Positions 24,931 through 34,036 of a stretch of 64,000 nt of DNA are shown here, in pieces. This DNA comes from Actimicrobium sp035984655 (GTDB taxonomy: Bacteria > Pseudomonadota > Gammaproteobacteria > Burkholderiales > Burkholderiaceae_D): contig NZ_JAXCHT010000002.1 of assembly GCF_035984655.1 (NCBI RefSeq), forward strand, positions 1 to 64,000, given 5' to 3'. Below the pieces are notes generated by a model. The model did not search any database. It worked only from the letters and a program-made list of their open reading frames with translations, and was not told the DNA's origin. The position numbers were made by a program, and so were the translations under genes. Within the stretch, counting starts at the first letter, position 1; each line of letters starts with the position of its first letter.

Positions 24931-25126
24931 CACGGCCATTTTAAGTAGTCGCCGCGCCCTGTCAAGTACCTTTTTGACAGTAACTTAAGCACGGGTAAGT
25001 ATTGTTCGGAAGTACCGGATTTGGGAGGCCGGGCTGTGCGTTCGCAAGCGCTTTTCCTCATTGGAAACGACGGGCCGGCGCCAGTGCTACACTCCGGCTT
25101 CCCTTGTTTTTTTGACAGAGCTTGTC

Positions 25127-26023
25127 GTGACAACATTTACCAGCGATAAACCGGCGGTTAACCCCTTGTTGGTCACCATGCCGTGGCTGTTCGTGCTGCT
25201 CTGGAGTACCGGTTTCATCGTCGCCAAATTTGGCTTGCCGTTCGCCCCGCCGTTGACCTTTTTGCTGCTGCGCTTTGCCGGCGTATTACTGATATTGGTA
25301 CCGTTGGTAGGGCTGGTGCGGGCGCCCTGGCCAGTCGGCAGTCGGCGTCACATTGCCGTGGCCGGGGTCTTGCTGCAGGCCGGTTATCTGGGCGGCGTCT
25401 GGTGCGCCATCAAGCTCGGCATGCCGGCCGGTTTGTCTGCGCTGATTGTCGGCATGCAGCCGATCCTGACTGCCTTTGCGGCGCCGCTGATCGGTGAATC
25501 GGTGCGCGGCAAACAATGGTTCGGACTCGCGCTCGGCCTGTGCGGCGTCGGGCTGGTGGTGGCCAACAAGATCAGCCTGACGGGCTTGTCGATCGACAGT
25601 ATCCTGCTGTGCCTCGGCGCGCTGCTGTCAATCACCGCCGGTACGCTGTATCAGAAACGCTATTGCGCACACTTCGATCTGCGCACCGGCACCATCATTC
25701 AATTTTCGGCTTCGGCGCTCGTCATCCTGCCACTGGCGATCATTTTTGAAGGCTTCACGCCGACATTGAGCACGGTGCATTGGACCGCGAGTTTCATCTT
25801 TGCCCTGCTCTGGTCGGTGCTGGCGTTGTCGATCGGCGCGATCTTCCTGTTGTTTGCCTTGATCCGCAAGAGCGCTGCAACCTCAGTGACCAGCCTGCTG
25901 TATCTGACCCCGCCCACTACGGCGGTGATGGCATGGCTGGCGTTCGGTGAACAATTCAGCTGGATCGGGATTGTCGGCATGTTGCTGGCCGTGGTCGGCG
26001 TGGCGTTTGTGGTGCGGCGATGA
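25127..26023 (+). CDS. EamA/DMT-family transporter
   Basis: 298 aa from a GTG at 25127; an ATG at 25178 (MPWLFVLLWSTGFIV) is an alternative. Ten hydrophobic segments form two EamA repeats, with the signature FIVAKFGLPFAPPLTFLLLR in the first and YLTPPTTAVMAWLAFGE in the second. It is an inner-membrane exporter or permease of small metabolites of unknown identity. Its stop overlaps the start of the next gene (ATGA). Confidence 0.85.
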   Translation: MTTFTSDKPAVNPLLVTMPWLFVLLWSTGFIVAKFGLPFAPPLTFLLLRFAGVLLILVPLVGLVRAPWPVGSRRHIAVAGVLLQAGYLGGVWCAIKLGMPAGLSALIVGMQPILTAFAAPLIGESVRGKQWFGLALGLCGVGLVVANKISLTGLSIDSILLCLGALLSITAGTLYQKRYCAHFDLRTGTIIQFSASALVILPLAIIFEGFTPTLSTVHWTASFIFALLWSVLALSIGAIFLLFALIRKSAATSVTSLLYLTPPTTAVMAWLAFGEQFSWIGIVGMLLAVVGVAFVVRR

Positions 26024-27171
26024 CGCGCCTGGCCGCCCATCAACGCAGCGACTATCTGCATTTCCAGTCGCTCAATACCCGTTGGGGTGATAACGACGCG
26101 TATGGGCACGTTAACAACGTCCTCTATTACAGCTGGTTCGATACTGCCGTCAATGCGTTCCTGATCAATAACGCCGTGCTCGATATCGCACATAGTCCGG
26201 TAATCGGGCTGGTGATCGAGAGCCAGTGCAATTATTTTGCGCCGGTGTCGTTTCCCGAGCGCGTTACCATCGGCCTGCGGGTGGCCCGCATGGGGAACTC
26301 CAGCGTATGTTACGAGGTTGCCGTGTTCCGTGACGACGCTGCGCAGGCTGCTGCGCAAGGCCATTTTGTGCACGTGTATGTTGACCGCGTCAGTCGTCGG
26401 CCAGCGTCCATTCCCGAGGCGATGCGCACGCTGCTCGCCACCATTGTTCCCCCCAGTTACGTCAGTGAGCCAATCATGATCCAGTCCGCGCTACAGCAAG
26501 CTGTCGACGAAGCCATCAAGTCGCGTCGCTCCATCCGTGCCTTTCTGCCGGACCCGGTGGCGCGCGAAGATATTGAAGCCATCCTGGAAGTCGCCGCACG
26601 CGCGCCATCGGGCACCAACACCCAGCCCTGGAAAGTGTATGTACTGACCGGCGCAACCAAGGAGCGCCTGTCGGCCGCGATCCTGCAGGCGCATGACAAT
26701 CCCGCCGAAGGGGTAAAACACGTCGAGGAATACCACTACTATCCGGTGCAGTGGAATTCGCCCTACATCGATCGACGTCGCAAGGTCGGCTGGGACTTGT
26801 ACGCGCTGCTGCAGCTCACTCGCGAGAACAAGGCCGGCATGCATGCCCAGCATGGGCGTAACTACCGCTTCTTCGATGCCCCGGTCGGGTTGATGTTCAC
26901 GATCGACCGCAGCATGGAGCGCGGTTCCTGGCTCGATTACGGGATGTTCCTGCAAAACGTGATGATTGCCGCGCGCGGCCGCGGTCTTGATACCTGCCCG
27001 CAGGCCGCGTTCACGCAATATCACCGGATCATTGCCGACGTATTGCAGCTGCCGGACAACGAGATGTTTGTCTGCGGCATGTCGCTCGGCCATGCCGACC
27101 TTGACCGCATCGAGAACACGCTGGTGACCGAACGCGAGCCGTTGCCGGGATTCGTCAAATTCGTCGAGTAG
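26020..27171 (+). CDS. Thioesterase-nitroreductase fusion (possible frameshift fusion)
   Basis: 383 aa. Residues 1-147 are a hotdog-fold acyl-CoA thioesterase of the YbgC/4-hydroxybenzoyl-CoA type (LNTRWGDNDAYGHVNNVLYYSWFDTA with the catalytic Asp). Residues 153-383 are a complete nitroreductase beginning MIQSALQQAVDEAIKSRRSIR, with APSGTNTQPWKVYVL for FMN and DTCPQAAFTQYHRI. The linker is only about 6 residues. The junction contains six consecutive C (26449-26454). A seventh C would end the thioesterase at PPQLRQ-stop, with an independent ATG for the nitroreductase at 26476. The fusion may therefore reflect a one-base contraction, natural or a read error. The preceding transporter overlaps it by 4 bp. 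Confidence 0.8.
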   Translation: MTRLAAHQRSDYLHFQSLNTRWGDNDAYGHVNNVLYYSWFDTAVNAFLINNAVLDIAHSPVIGLVIESQCNYFAPVSFPERVTIGLRVARMGNSSVCYEVAVFRDDAAQAAAQGHFVHVYVDRVSRRPASIPEAMRTLLATIVPPSYVSEPIMIQSALQQAVDEAIKSRRSIRAFLPDPVAREDIEAILEVAARAPSGTNTQPWKVYVLTGATKERLSAAILQAHDNPAEGVKHVEEYHYYPVQWNSPYIDRRRKVGWDLYALLQLTRENKAGMHAQHGRNYRFFDAPVGLMFTIDRSMERGSWLDYGMFLQNVMIAARGRGLDTCPQAAFTQYHRIIADVLQLPDNEMFVCGMSLGHADLDRIENTLVTEREPLPGFVKFVE

Positions 27172-27299
27172 CAGCCGCAATCGTGCCGGTCGGTCGGGAC
27201 GGAACCGCCCGGCGCCGTTGCGACACCCATCGAACCATGCTTTCTTGATATTATCAGTTCGAAAATTGATTAATAGTTTGCGCTAACTCTCTAATTTGC

Positions 27300-27327
27300 T
27301 TGCGAATAGTCTTGATTTTGCTACACT
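27300..27327 (+). promoter_or_regulatory. Sigma-70-like promoter for pbpG
   Basis: TTGCGA (27300-27305), a 16-bp spacer and TACACT (27322-27327), 40 bp before the pbpG start in an AT-rich gap. Confidence 0.5.
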
Positions 27328-27367
27328 GCAAGGTGTTTAATCCATGCCCATTTTCGGGGAGCCACCG

Positions 27368-28474
27368 ATGTCCAAGCCCGCCTTAGCACTGCTGCTCTTT
27401 TTGTCGTTGACCGTGTCGTCCGCGATGTCGGCCAGTGACACAGGCGATGCATCGGCCGCAGCGAAAAAACACCACACCAAAAAAAGCACCGTACGCCATC
27501 GCATGCATCGCGTCGTGCAAGCCAATCCATCGCTGGCCGCCAATGAAAAACTGGTGCGGCACGTATCGGTCGTACACGGCAAACGGCGCGTATCCTATCA
27601 ACGCGTGGCTGCAATGCCGAGCATTCCCGCCGTCCCTCCGGTAATCAGCGCCGGTGACCTGGCAGGACTGAACCTGACGCGCGACCCGCTCGATCTGAAG
27701 TCCAGCGTTGCCCTCGTGATGGACCAGTCGAATTCCAAGGTACTGTTCGAAAAGAACGCCAATGTGGCTTTGCCCATCGCCTCGATCACCAAGCTGATGA
27801 CCAGCATGGTCGTGGTCGAGTCGCACCAGAACATGGATGAAGTCATCGAAGTCACCAACGACGACATCGACAAGGAAAAATTCTCGTCGTCGCGCCTGCG
27901 GGTTGGCGCACAACTGTCGCGTGCCAACATGCTGCATATCGCCCTGATGAGTTCGGAAAACCGCGCGGCATCGGCGTTGGGCCGCAATTACCCGGGCGGA
28001 CTGCCGGCATTTGTCGCAGCGATGAATGCCAAGGCCAAGTCGCTGGGCATGAACGATACCCACTATGTCGATTCAACCGGCCTGTCCAGTCACAACGTGG
28101 CCAGTGCGCAGGATCTGGCCAAGCTGGTGATCGCAGCGCGTCAGCATCCGATCATCTGCCAGTATTCGACCGATACCAAATACGTGGTTGAGCCGGGCGG
28201 ACGGCCACTGCAGTACGCCAATTCGAATCATCTGGTGGCCAATCCGAGCTGGGAAATCAACCTGCAGAAAACTGGCTATATTTCCGAAGCCGGTCGCTGC
28301 CTGGTGATGATGACCAATATCGAAGGCCGTCCGATCGTGATGGTATTTCTCGATTCGAAGGGCAAGCAATCACGACTGGCCGACGCCGGCCGGATTCGCA
28401 AATGGATCGAAGCGGCAAAGCCGGAGAATCTGACCAATCCATTGGCGGTGCAGGCGTCAGCAGCGCGCAGCTGA
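27368..28474 (+). CDS. pbpG: D-alanyl-D-alanine endopeptidase (PBP7/8 type, S11 family)
   Basis: 368 aa from ATG 27368, which opens into a signal peptide (MSKPALALLLFLSLTVSSAMS). A basic, probably disordered linker (KKHHTKKSTVRHRMHR) precedes the catalytic domain at about 105. The penicillin-binding motifs are SITK (Ser nucleophile and Lys), SEN and KTG (LQKTGYISEAGRC). It cleaves peptide cross-links of peptidoglycan in the periplasm. There is no C-terminal amphipathic anchor of the PBP5 kind, which favours PbpG. A strong terminator follows. Confidence 0.9.
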   Translation: MSKPALALLLFLSLTVSSAMSASDTGDASAAAKKHHTKKSTVRHRMHRVVQANPSLAANEKLVRHVSVVHGKRRVSYQRVAAMPSIPAVPPVISAGDLAGLNLTRDPLDLKSSVALVMDQSNSKVLFEKNANVALPIASITKLMTSMVVVESHQNMDEVIEVTNDDIDKEKFSSSRLRVGAQLSRANMLHIALMSSENRAASALGRNYPGGLPAFVAAMNAKAKSLGMNDTHYVDSTGLSSHNVASAQDLAKLVIAARQHPIICQYSTDTKYVVEPGGRPLQYANSNHLVANPSWEINLQKTGYISEAGRCLVMMTNIEGRPIVMVFLDSKGKQSRLADAGRIRKWIEAAKPENLTNPLAVQASAARS

Positions 28475-28518
28475 GCGCGCCTGACAAAACCTGCATTGCT
28501 GCAGAGGTGGTCGGACAT

Positions 28519-28551
28519 AAAAAAAGCGAACTTCGGTTCGCTTTTTTTTTC
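28519..28551. terminator. Bidirectional intrinsic terminator
   Basis: Hairpin GCGAAC-TTCG-GTTCGC (stable UUCG tetraloop) with A7 on the left and T9 on the right, between the convergent pbpG and iclR-type genes. Confidence 0.95.
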
Positions 28552-28574
28552 AGGTTCGCACGACGTCTGCCAGT

Positions 28575-29363
28575 TCAGGCGGAATCCTGCGCCGCATAGC
28601 CAAGCACTGCCGAGATCTGGTTCACCGTCAGGATCAGGTCGTCCAGCCACTCTTCCTGCAAGCGGTCGGCCGGTGCAGAAATCGACAGGCCGGCGATCAG
28701 GCGCCCGGAATCATCCCGGATCCCCGCTGCCATGCAACGTACGCCCAACTCCAGCTCTTCATTGTCACGCGCATAGCCGCGTGCGCGCACCAGGCTGAGC
28801 TCGCGTTCGAGCTTGGTCAGGTCGGTGATCGAATTCTTGTTGTGGCCGGCCAGCCCCGTGCGGGTGGCATACGAGCGCACTGATTTCGGATCGTCCACCG
28901 ACAGAAACAATTTGCCGGTCGAGGTCAGATGGAGCGGGGCGCGTCCGCCGATGGCGCGTACCACCTGCATGCCGGAGCGTTCCGAAAAGGCGCGGTCGAT
29001 ATACACGATTTCATCGCTTTGGCGCACCGACAGGTTGACGGTTTGATGGGTCTTGCGATGCAGCGCGCGCATGAAATCGACCGCTGCCTCGCGCACATTG
29101 AGGCGACTCTTGACCACATTGCCCAGCTCCAGCAAACGCATTCCAAGCCGATAAGCGCCCGGTTCGGCGCGCTCGACGAAGCGTTTCAGCACCAGGTCAT
29201 TGAGAATCCGGTGCGCCGTCGACGGATGCAGTCCGGTGTCGCCGGACAGTTGCTTCAGGCTGACCGGGTCGGGGTAGTGGGCCAGTGCGTCGAGCAACGA
29301 CGTCATGCGCTCGATTACCTGGATGGAGGTCTTGTCGGTGTCAGGATTGGGCAGCGTTTTCAT
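28575..29363 (-). CDS. IclR-family transcriptional regulator
   Basis: 262 aa from ATG 29363. The N-terminal winged HTH (SIQVIERMTSLLDALAHYPD, LKQLSGDTGLHPSTAHRILNDL) is followed by the IclR effector domain (GRAPLHLTSTGKLFLS, GYARDNEELELGVRCMAAGIRD, LSISAPADRL). The effector and target genes are not apparent: the divergent neighbour is dgkA and the convergent one pbpG. The 236-bp divergent gap may hold its own operator. Confidence 0.9.
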   Translation of the reverse strand: MKTLPNPDTDKTSIQVIERMTSLLDALAHYPDPVSLKQLSGDTGLHPSTAHRILNDLVLKRFVERAEPGAYRLGMRLLELGNVVKSRLNVREAAVDFMRALHRKTHQTVNLSVRQSDEIVYIDRAFSERSGMQVVRAIGGRAPLHLTSTGKLFLSVDDPKSVRSYATRTGLAGHNKNSITDLTKLERELSLVRARGYARDNEELELGVRCMAAGIRDDSGRLIAGLSISAPADRLQEEWLDDLILTVNQISAVLGYAAQDSA

Positions 29364-29599
29364 TGAGCAGGAGGAGCAGGCTGGACCCGCAATTTTATAC
29401 CACAATGTGAAAAGATGGCCAGAAATTGCCCAGCGTTGACAAAACGGCACACGCAATTGTTTCGTGTCGATGACAGTCTTTTTCAGCTTGCGGTATGGGG
29501 GGTGGCGTCACATCGGGACAGCCGTCCGGCTCCTGTTAGAATCCGCCGACCGTGCCTCTCCTTCGATTTGTTCGACAACGTTTTCCAGCCAGGTTCAGC

Positions 29600-30001
29600 A
29601 TGAGCGACAGCCCGCAACCAATCAGTCAGTTCAAAAGCAAGAGTGGACTCAAGCGCATCTTCGGCGCATTTCATTATTCGATGGAAGGATTTCGCGCCGC
29701 CTGGAAAGGCGAGCATGCGTTCCGACAGGAGCTCGCCGTGGTGGTGGTGGCCACCATCGTCGCCCTGTGCCTGCCGGTGCCGGCGCTGCAGCAGCTGATG
29801 CTGATTGGCGTATTCGTGCTGGTGCTGGTGGTTGAACTGCTGAACTCGGCCATCGAGGCGGTGGTCGATCGGGTCTCGCTGGAGCGCAATCCGCTGTCGA
29901 AGAATGCCAAGGACTTTGGCAGCGCCGCGGTATTCTTGACGTTTTCACTGGCCGCCGCCACCTGGGGCGTGATCGTCTATCCGTTGTTGGGTTTCCGTTA
30001 A
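29600..30001 (+). CDS. dgkA: Diacylglycerol kinase (prokaryotic)
   Basis: 133 aa, with three membrane helices. The ATG at 29600 is preferred because the family begins close to RIFGAFHYSMEGFRAAWKGE. The catalytic signature VELLNSAIEAVVDRVSLE is intact. It phosphorylates diacylglycerol to phosphatidate in the inner membrane, recycling the by-product of glucan or lipid modification. Confidence 0.95.
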   Translation: MSDSPQPISQFKSKSGLKRIFGAFHYSMEGFRAAWKGEHAFRQELAVVVVATIVALCLPVPALQQLMLIGVFVLVLVVELLNSAIEAVVDRVSLERNPLSKNAKDFGSAAVFLTFSLAAATWGVIVYPLLGFR

Positions 30002-30049
30002 GCATTCATTTCGGTAAGATACCGCCTGTTCAGTCATTCAAGGCGTGTC

Positions 30050-31318
30050 ATGTCTACCGCAACAAGCAACGGCTTCGGCGTGCTCCGGCATCGCAACTTC
30101 CGGCTGTATTTACTGGCGCGGCTGTTGTCGACGCTGGCGGTGCAGATGCAGAGCGTTGCCATCGGCTGGCAGGTCTATGCAATGACGCATGATGTGTTTG
30201 ATCTGGGCCTGATCGGACTGGCCCAGTTCGCACCGTTTCTGCTGTTGATCCTGTATGCCGGCCACGCTGCCGATCGTTACGACCGGCGCCGCATCATCAC
30301 ACTGTGCATTGGCGCCCAGCTGCTGTGCGGCCTGGCGCTGCTGGCGTTCTGCTTTGTCGACATGAAGGTGGTCTGGCCAATCTTCCTGGTACTGGTGCTG
30401 TTTGGCAGCGCGCGCGCATTCATAATGCCGGCCAGCCAGGCGATCCTGATCAACATGGTGCCGCCGGAGAGCTTCAGCAAGGCGGTGGCACTGGGCTCAT
30501 CGACATTTCATGTGGCCGTCATCCTTGGCCCGGTGCTGGGTGGCTTGCTGTATCTGGCGGGCGCAAAGACGGTCTATGCGGTGGTCACCGCGCTGTTGAT
30601 CGTGGCGGTTGTGCTGATGATGCTGGCACGCGTCATTCCGCAAGCCAGCAATCGCGAACCCGCCACGTGGCACAGCGTGCTCGAAGGTCTGCGCTTCGTC
30701 TGGTCGCGACCGGTGGTGCTCGGCGCGATTTCGCTGGACCTGTTTGCCGTGCTGTTTGGCGGTGCGACCGCGCTGCTGCCAGCGATCGCGCACGATATCC
30801 TGATGGTCGGCCCGACCGGGCTCGGCCTGCTGCGCACCGCGCCAGCGGTCGGGTCGGCGCTGACCTCGATTGCGTTGGGTTTCTGGCCGATCTCACGGCG
30901 CGTCGGGCGCTGGATGTTTGGCGGCGTGGCGCTGTTCGGCGCCGGCACCATTGCGCTCGGCCTCACCCACAGCATGGTCATTGCGCTGGTCGCGCTGGTC
31001 CTGATGGGGGGCGGCGACATGGTGAGCGTCTACATCCGCCATCTGCTGGTCCAGTTCGAAACACCGGACGCGATCCGGGGCCGGGTCAGTGCCGTCAATT
31101 CGGTCTTCATCGGCGCATCCAATGAACTGGGCGAATTCGAATCGGGGATCACTGCCGGCTGGTTCGGCCTGGTCCCGGCCATCCTCGTGGGCGGTGTCGC
31201 CACGCTGGTGGTGACGGCGGCATGGTCGCTCGGCTTTCCGGTGTTGTCGCGGATGGACCGCTTCCCGCATGCGCGCAGGGATGCCGCCGACACGGATGCG
31301 CCTGGCGCGGGCGCCTGA
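30050..31318 (+). CDS. MFS transporter (EntS-like, MFS_3)
   Basis: 422 aa with about 12 membrane segments. The N-terminus GFGVLRHRNFRLYLLARLLS, the loop-2 motif GHAADRYDRRRII, and ARAFIMPASQAILINMVPPE match the enterobactin-exporter-like MFS_3 group. The C-terminal half carries DMVSVYIRHLLVQFETPDAI and RGRVSAVNSVFIGASNELGE. The substrate is unknown, since no siderophore genes are present. The stop abuts that of the convergent diguanylate cyclase gene with no gap. Confidence 0.88.
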   Translation: MSTATSNGFGVLRHRNFRLYLLARLLSTLAVQMQSVAIGWQVYAMTHDVFDLGLIGLAQFAPFLLLILYAGHAADRYDRRRIITLCIGAQLLCGLALLAFCFVDMKVVWPIFLVLVLFGSARAFIMPASQAILINMVPPESFSKAVALGSSTFHVAVILGPVLGGLLYLAGAKTVYAVVTALLIVAVVLMMLARVIPQASNREPATWHSVLEGLRFVWSRPVVLGAISLDLFAVLFGGATALLPAIAHDILMVGPTGLGLLRTAPAVGSALTSIALGFWPISRRVGRWMFGGVALFGAGTIALGLTHSMVIALVALVLMGGGDMVSVYIRHLLVQFETPDAIRGRVSAVNSVFIGASNELGEFESGITAGWFGLVPAILVGGVATLVVTAAWSLGFPVLSRMDRFPHARRDAADTDAPGAGA

Positions 31319-32692
31319 TCAGGATGGTTGCGCGGCGTCGCCGTGAGCCGCGCCAGCTTGCTCACTGGCCCGTTTTTCCTGATACATGGCTTCGTCGGCG
31401 CAGGTCAGCAGCTGTTGACCACTTTCGCCATTCTCCGGATAGCGCGCCACGCCAATGCTGGGCAGGATGCGCAGGCTGCGGCCACTGATCAAAATCGGCT
31501 GGCTGATGGCATTGCGGATTTTTTCTGCCACCATCGCAGCATGCTCGGTGGCCTGGACATTTTCGAGCAGCACCACGAATTCGTCACCGCTCATGCGCGC
31601 CACCGTATCGGCGCCGCGCACGCACTCTTTCAGTCGGCTGGCGACTTCCTTGAGCAGCAGGTCGCCGGCAGCATGCCCGAACGTGTCGTTGACCTGCTTG
31701 AACTTGTCCAGATCGATATACAGCAGCGCCAGCCGGGTCTGTTCCCGTTGCGATCGTGCCAGCGCCACGTCCAGCCGGTCATACAGCAGCCCGCGATTGG
31801 GCAGGTCGGTCAGCGCATCGTATTGCGACATGTACTGCAAGCGGGTCTGCAATTGCTTGCGTTCGATGGCGGCGGCGACCTGTGTCGAAATGAAGTGCAG
31901 CAGCGCCTTGTGCTTTTCCGTGTAGGGCATGCCGCCGCGGTCGCTGCACAGGATCAGCGCACCGATGGTGCCATGTTGCGCATCGAGCGGCACACCGAGC
32001 CAGCATTGCGCCGCGCCGTTGTCGACGCGCGCCGGATTTGCCGACGCTGCGTCTGGCACCGTCGCGTTGCGCAGCAGTGGCAGCCGCGAGCGGATCACTT
32101 CGGCGCAGAATGCACGCGACTCCGCCTGTGGTACGGCTGCGCTGTCGTGATCCTCATTGGCGTGATACGGAAAGCTCAGCAGCTCGCTCTTGCGGTCGTA
32201 CAGCGCGACTGAAAAATTGTTCGCCGAAAGCAGCTTCCCGATGATCTGATGAATTTGTCCGAACAGCGCGAACAGGTCGACTGCCGCATGGGCTGCTTCG
32301 GAAATGGCGAACAGCGCCGCCTGGGCCGACTCCGATTGCTTGCGCTCGGTGATGTCATGGGCAATCGCGATGCGCACCTGATCGGCTTCCAGCCAGCGGG
32401 CCGACCACATGATGTCGACCAGATGACCATCCTTGCGCACATAGCGGTTCTCAAAGTTGAGCCGCGGATGGCCGGCGATGATGTCGTTGGCTGCGGCGAG
32501 GGTGCGCTCGCGATCGTCCGGGGCGACCAGGTCGATCATGCGCATGCCAATGATTTCCTGCTGGGTATAGCCGAAGATCCGTTCGCAGGCGGCGCTGACG
32601 AAAACGAAGTGCCCCTGTCGATCGACCACGCAAATGGCATCGAGCAGCAGGTCGACGAAAGTGTTCAGTGGCGCGTACGGTCCGATTTCCAT
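31319..32692 (-). CDS. PAS-GAF-GGDEF diguanylate cyclase
   Basis: 457 aa from ATG 32692 (a TTG at 32710 would add six residues). The PAS domain (about 7-120: DLLLDAICVVDRQGHFVFV, IAHDITERK) is followed by a GAF domain (about 130-280, with QCWLGVPLDAQHGTIGALIL) and GGDEF (about 290-445, with DALTDLPNRGLLYDRLD). The active-site loop is SGDEF, a common functional variant of GGDEF, and RGAD five residues before it is an intact inhibitory I-site. It should make c-di-GMP under product inhibition. There is no membrane segment or EAL domain. Confidence 0.93.
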   Translation of the reverse strand: MEIGPYAPLNTFVDLLLDAICVVDRQGHFVFVSAACERIFGYTQQEIIGMRMIDLVAPDDRERTLAAANDIIAGHPRLNFENRYVRKDGHLVDIMWSARWLEADQVRIAIAHDITERKQSESAQAALFAISEAAHAAVDLFALFGQIHQIIGKLLSANNFSVALYDRKSELLSFPYHANEDHDSAAVPQAESRAFCAEVIRSRLPLLRNATVPDAASANPARVDNGAAQCWLGVPLDAQHGTIGALILCSDRGGMPYTEKHKALLHFISTQVAAAIERKQLQTRLQYMSQYDALTDLPNRGLLYDRLDVALARSQREQTRLALLYIDLDKFKQVNDTFGHAAGDLLLKEVASRLKECVRGADTVARMSGDEFVVLLENVQATEHAAMVAEKIRNAISQPILISGRSLRILPSIGVARYPENGESGQQLLTCADEAMYQEKRASEQAGAAHGDAAQPS

Positions 32693-32764
32693 TCGGAAAT
32701 GATACTCCAACGCCGCTGTCGGCTGATCAATCCCGTTACGGGGACACTGTCGGCTGCCGTGGAT

Positions 32765-33028
32765 TTACAGCTCGTCTTCGTCGGCCAGGGTGATGGTCGA
32801 CTTCTCGAGCTTGCGTTTTGCCACGCGCTTCATGCGTTCGTCACGTTCGTCCTGCAGCGCTGCATTGCGGCGGTACATCCAGCGCATGCGCAAAATGGTG
32901 GCCGCCGCGATCAACAGCATCACGCCGGAAATCAGACCGATCGCAGTGTGCACATTGGAAATCGATATGACGCCTGCAGCGGCATAGACGTAGGGCGAAT
33001 ATTCATACCAGATTGCTTCAAGATTCAT
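32765..33028 (-). CDS. Small membrane protein, hypothetical (87 aa)
   Basis: From ATG 33028 (MNLEAIWYEYSPYVYAAAGV). One or two hydrophobic stretches (SPYVYAAAGVISI, AIGLISGVMLLIAAATILRM) are followed by a highly charged tail (RRNAALQDERDERMKRVAKRKLEK, then acidic LADEDEL). It is probably an inner-membrane protein with a cytoplasmic coiled tail. I recognise no family. It lies on the same strand as the diguanylate cyclase, 73 bp upstream of that gene. Confidence 0.65.
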   Translation of the reverse strand: MNLEAIWYEYSPYVYAAAGVISISNVHTAIGLISGVMLLIAAATILRMRWMYRRNAALQDERDERMKRVAKRKLEKSTITLADEDEL

Positions 33029-33138
33029 CAGGCTTGGCAGGTTGGTTGGGCGGCGCTGCCGCGTGGGGGAACGCGGGAATACTACCCGGACATGCATCAG
33101 CAATGTTGGCGAATTAACAATTTTTAACGTTGTGCCAA

Positions 33139-33903
33139 CTATCCATGCAGGTGTACCAGCCCATCCCAGCACAGCTTGATTCCGGTCAGCAGCAAAAAGC
33201 CGTAGGACAAGCGATAAAAGATTTTTTCATTGATCCGGTCATGCAGCCAGGCACCCAGTTTCACGCCCAGCGGAGCCAGTGGCGACAGCACCGCAGCGGT
33301 CGCCAGGTTATCGACACTGAGCTGTCCCAGCAATGCATACGGAACGATCTTCGCGTAATTGATGGTGGTGAAGAGGATCGTCAGCGTGCCGACCAGGATC
33401 GCTTTTTCGAGCCGCTTCGGCAGCAGGTAGATCATCATCGGCGGGCCGCCTGCATGCGACACGAAACTGGCAAAGCCGGACAGCGTCGACCACAGTGCGG
33501 CGCTGGCGGCAGGCGGCAAATGCAGCGGTGCGCGGACCCGGCCCTTGAGCCAGAAATTGAGCGCGAACAGCAGCGCCATGACGCCGATCAGCGTCTTGAC
33601 GATGGCTTCGTTCAAGTGATGAAACATCAGCGTGCCGATCAGGATGCCGATCAACGCACCCGGCAGCAGGCGCTTGAACAGCACGGGATCGCAGAATTTG
33701 CGCCAGGTAAAAAAGCCGGTCAGATCCATCACGCACAGGATCGGCAGCATGATGCTGGCGGCCTGCAGCGGTGAAATCGCCAGCGCCATCAACGGCACTG
33801 CGGCGACTCCCATGCCGCCGGCGAAGCCGCCCTTCGAGATGCTGGTCAACAGGACCGCTGGCACGGCAACGGCATAAAACGCGGGATCGGTAATGACGTG
33901 CAT
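33139..33903 (-). CDS. TauE/SafE-family sulfite/organosulfonate exporter-like permease
   Basis: 254 aa from ATG 33903. It has eight or so membrane helices. The TauE signature at the start (LLTSISKGGFAGGMGVAAVPLMAL) and again in the second half (GFASFVSHAGGPPMMIYLLP) is clear. The family exports sulfite, sulfonates or related anions. It is divergent from the sulfate-binding-protein gene that opens the sulfur block (134 bp apart), so export of excess sulfite from sulfonate cleavage is a reasonable inference. Confidence 0.87.
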   Translation of the reverse strand: MHVITDPAFYAVAVPAVLLTSISKGGFAGGMGVAAVPLMALAISPLQAASIMLPILCVMDLTGFFTWRKFCDPVLFKRLLPGALIGILIGTLMFHHLNEAIVKTLIGVMALLFALNFWLKGRVRAPLHLPPAASAALWSTLSGFASFVSHAGGPPMMIYLLPKRLEKAILVGTLTILFTTINYAKIVPYALLGQLSVDNLATAAVLSPLAPLGVKLGAWLHDRINEKIFYRLSYGFLLLTGIKLCWDGLVHLHG

Positions 33904-34036
33904 GGGAGCGGCGGGAAATTGGCGACTGCCGAGCATATCTGAAAAGCGCATAACAAACCGCGAAAGCATTCGTTCCAGCTTGGGCGATGTGTCTTTACTG
34001 TTGAGCCTCCCCATCTCGCTTCCGAGGAGTTATTCG

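Noticed and set aside
14520..25016. Shared 9-mer GGAAGTACC upstream of fdxA and phasin
   Set aside because: One 9-mer in two promoters is expected by chance in 64 kb on two strands.
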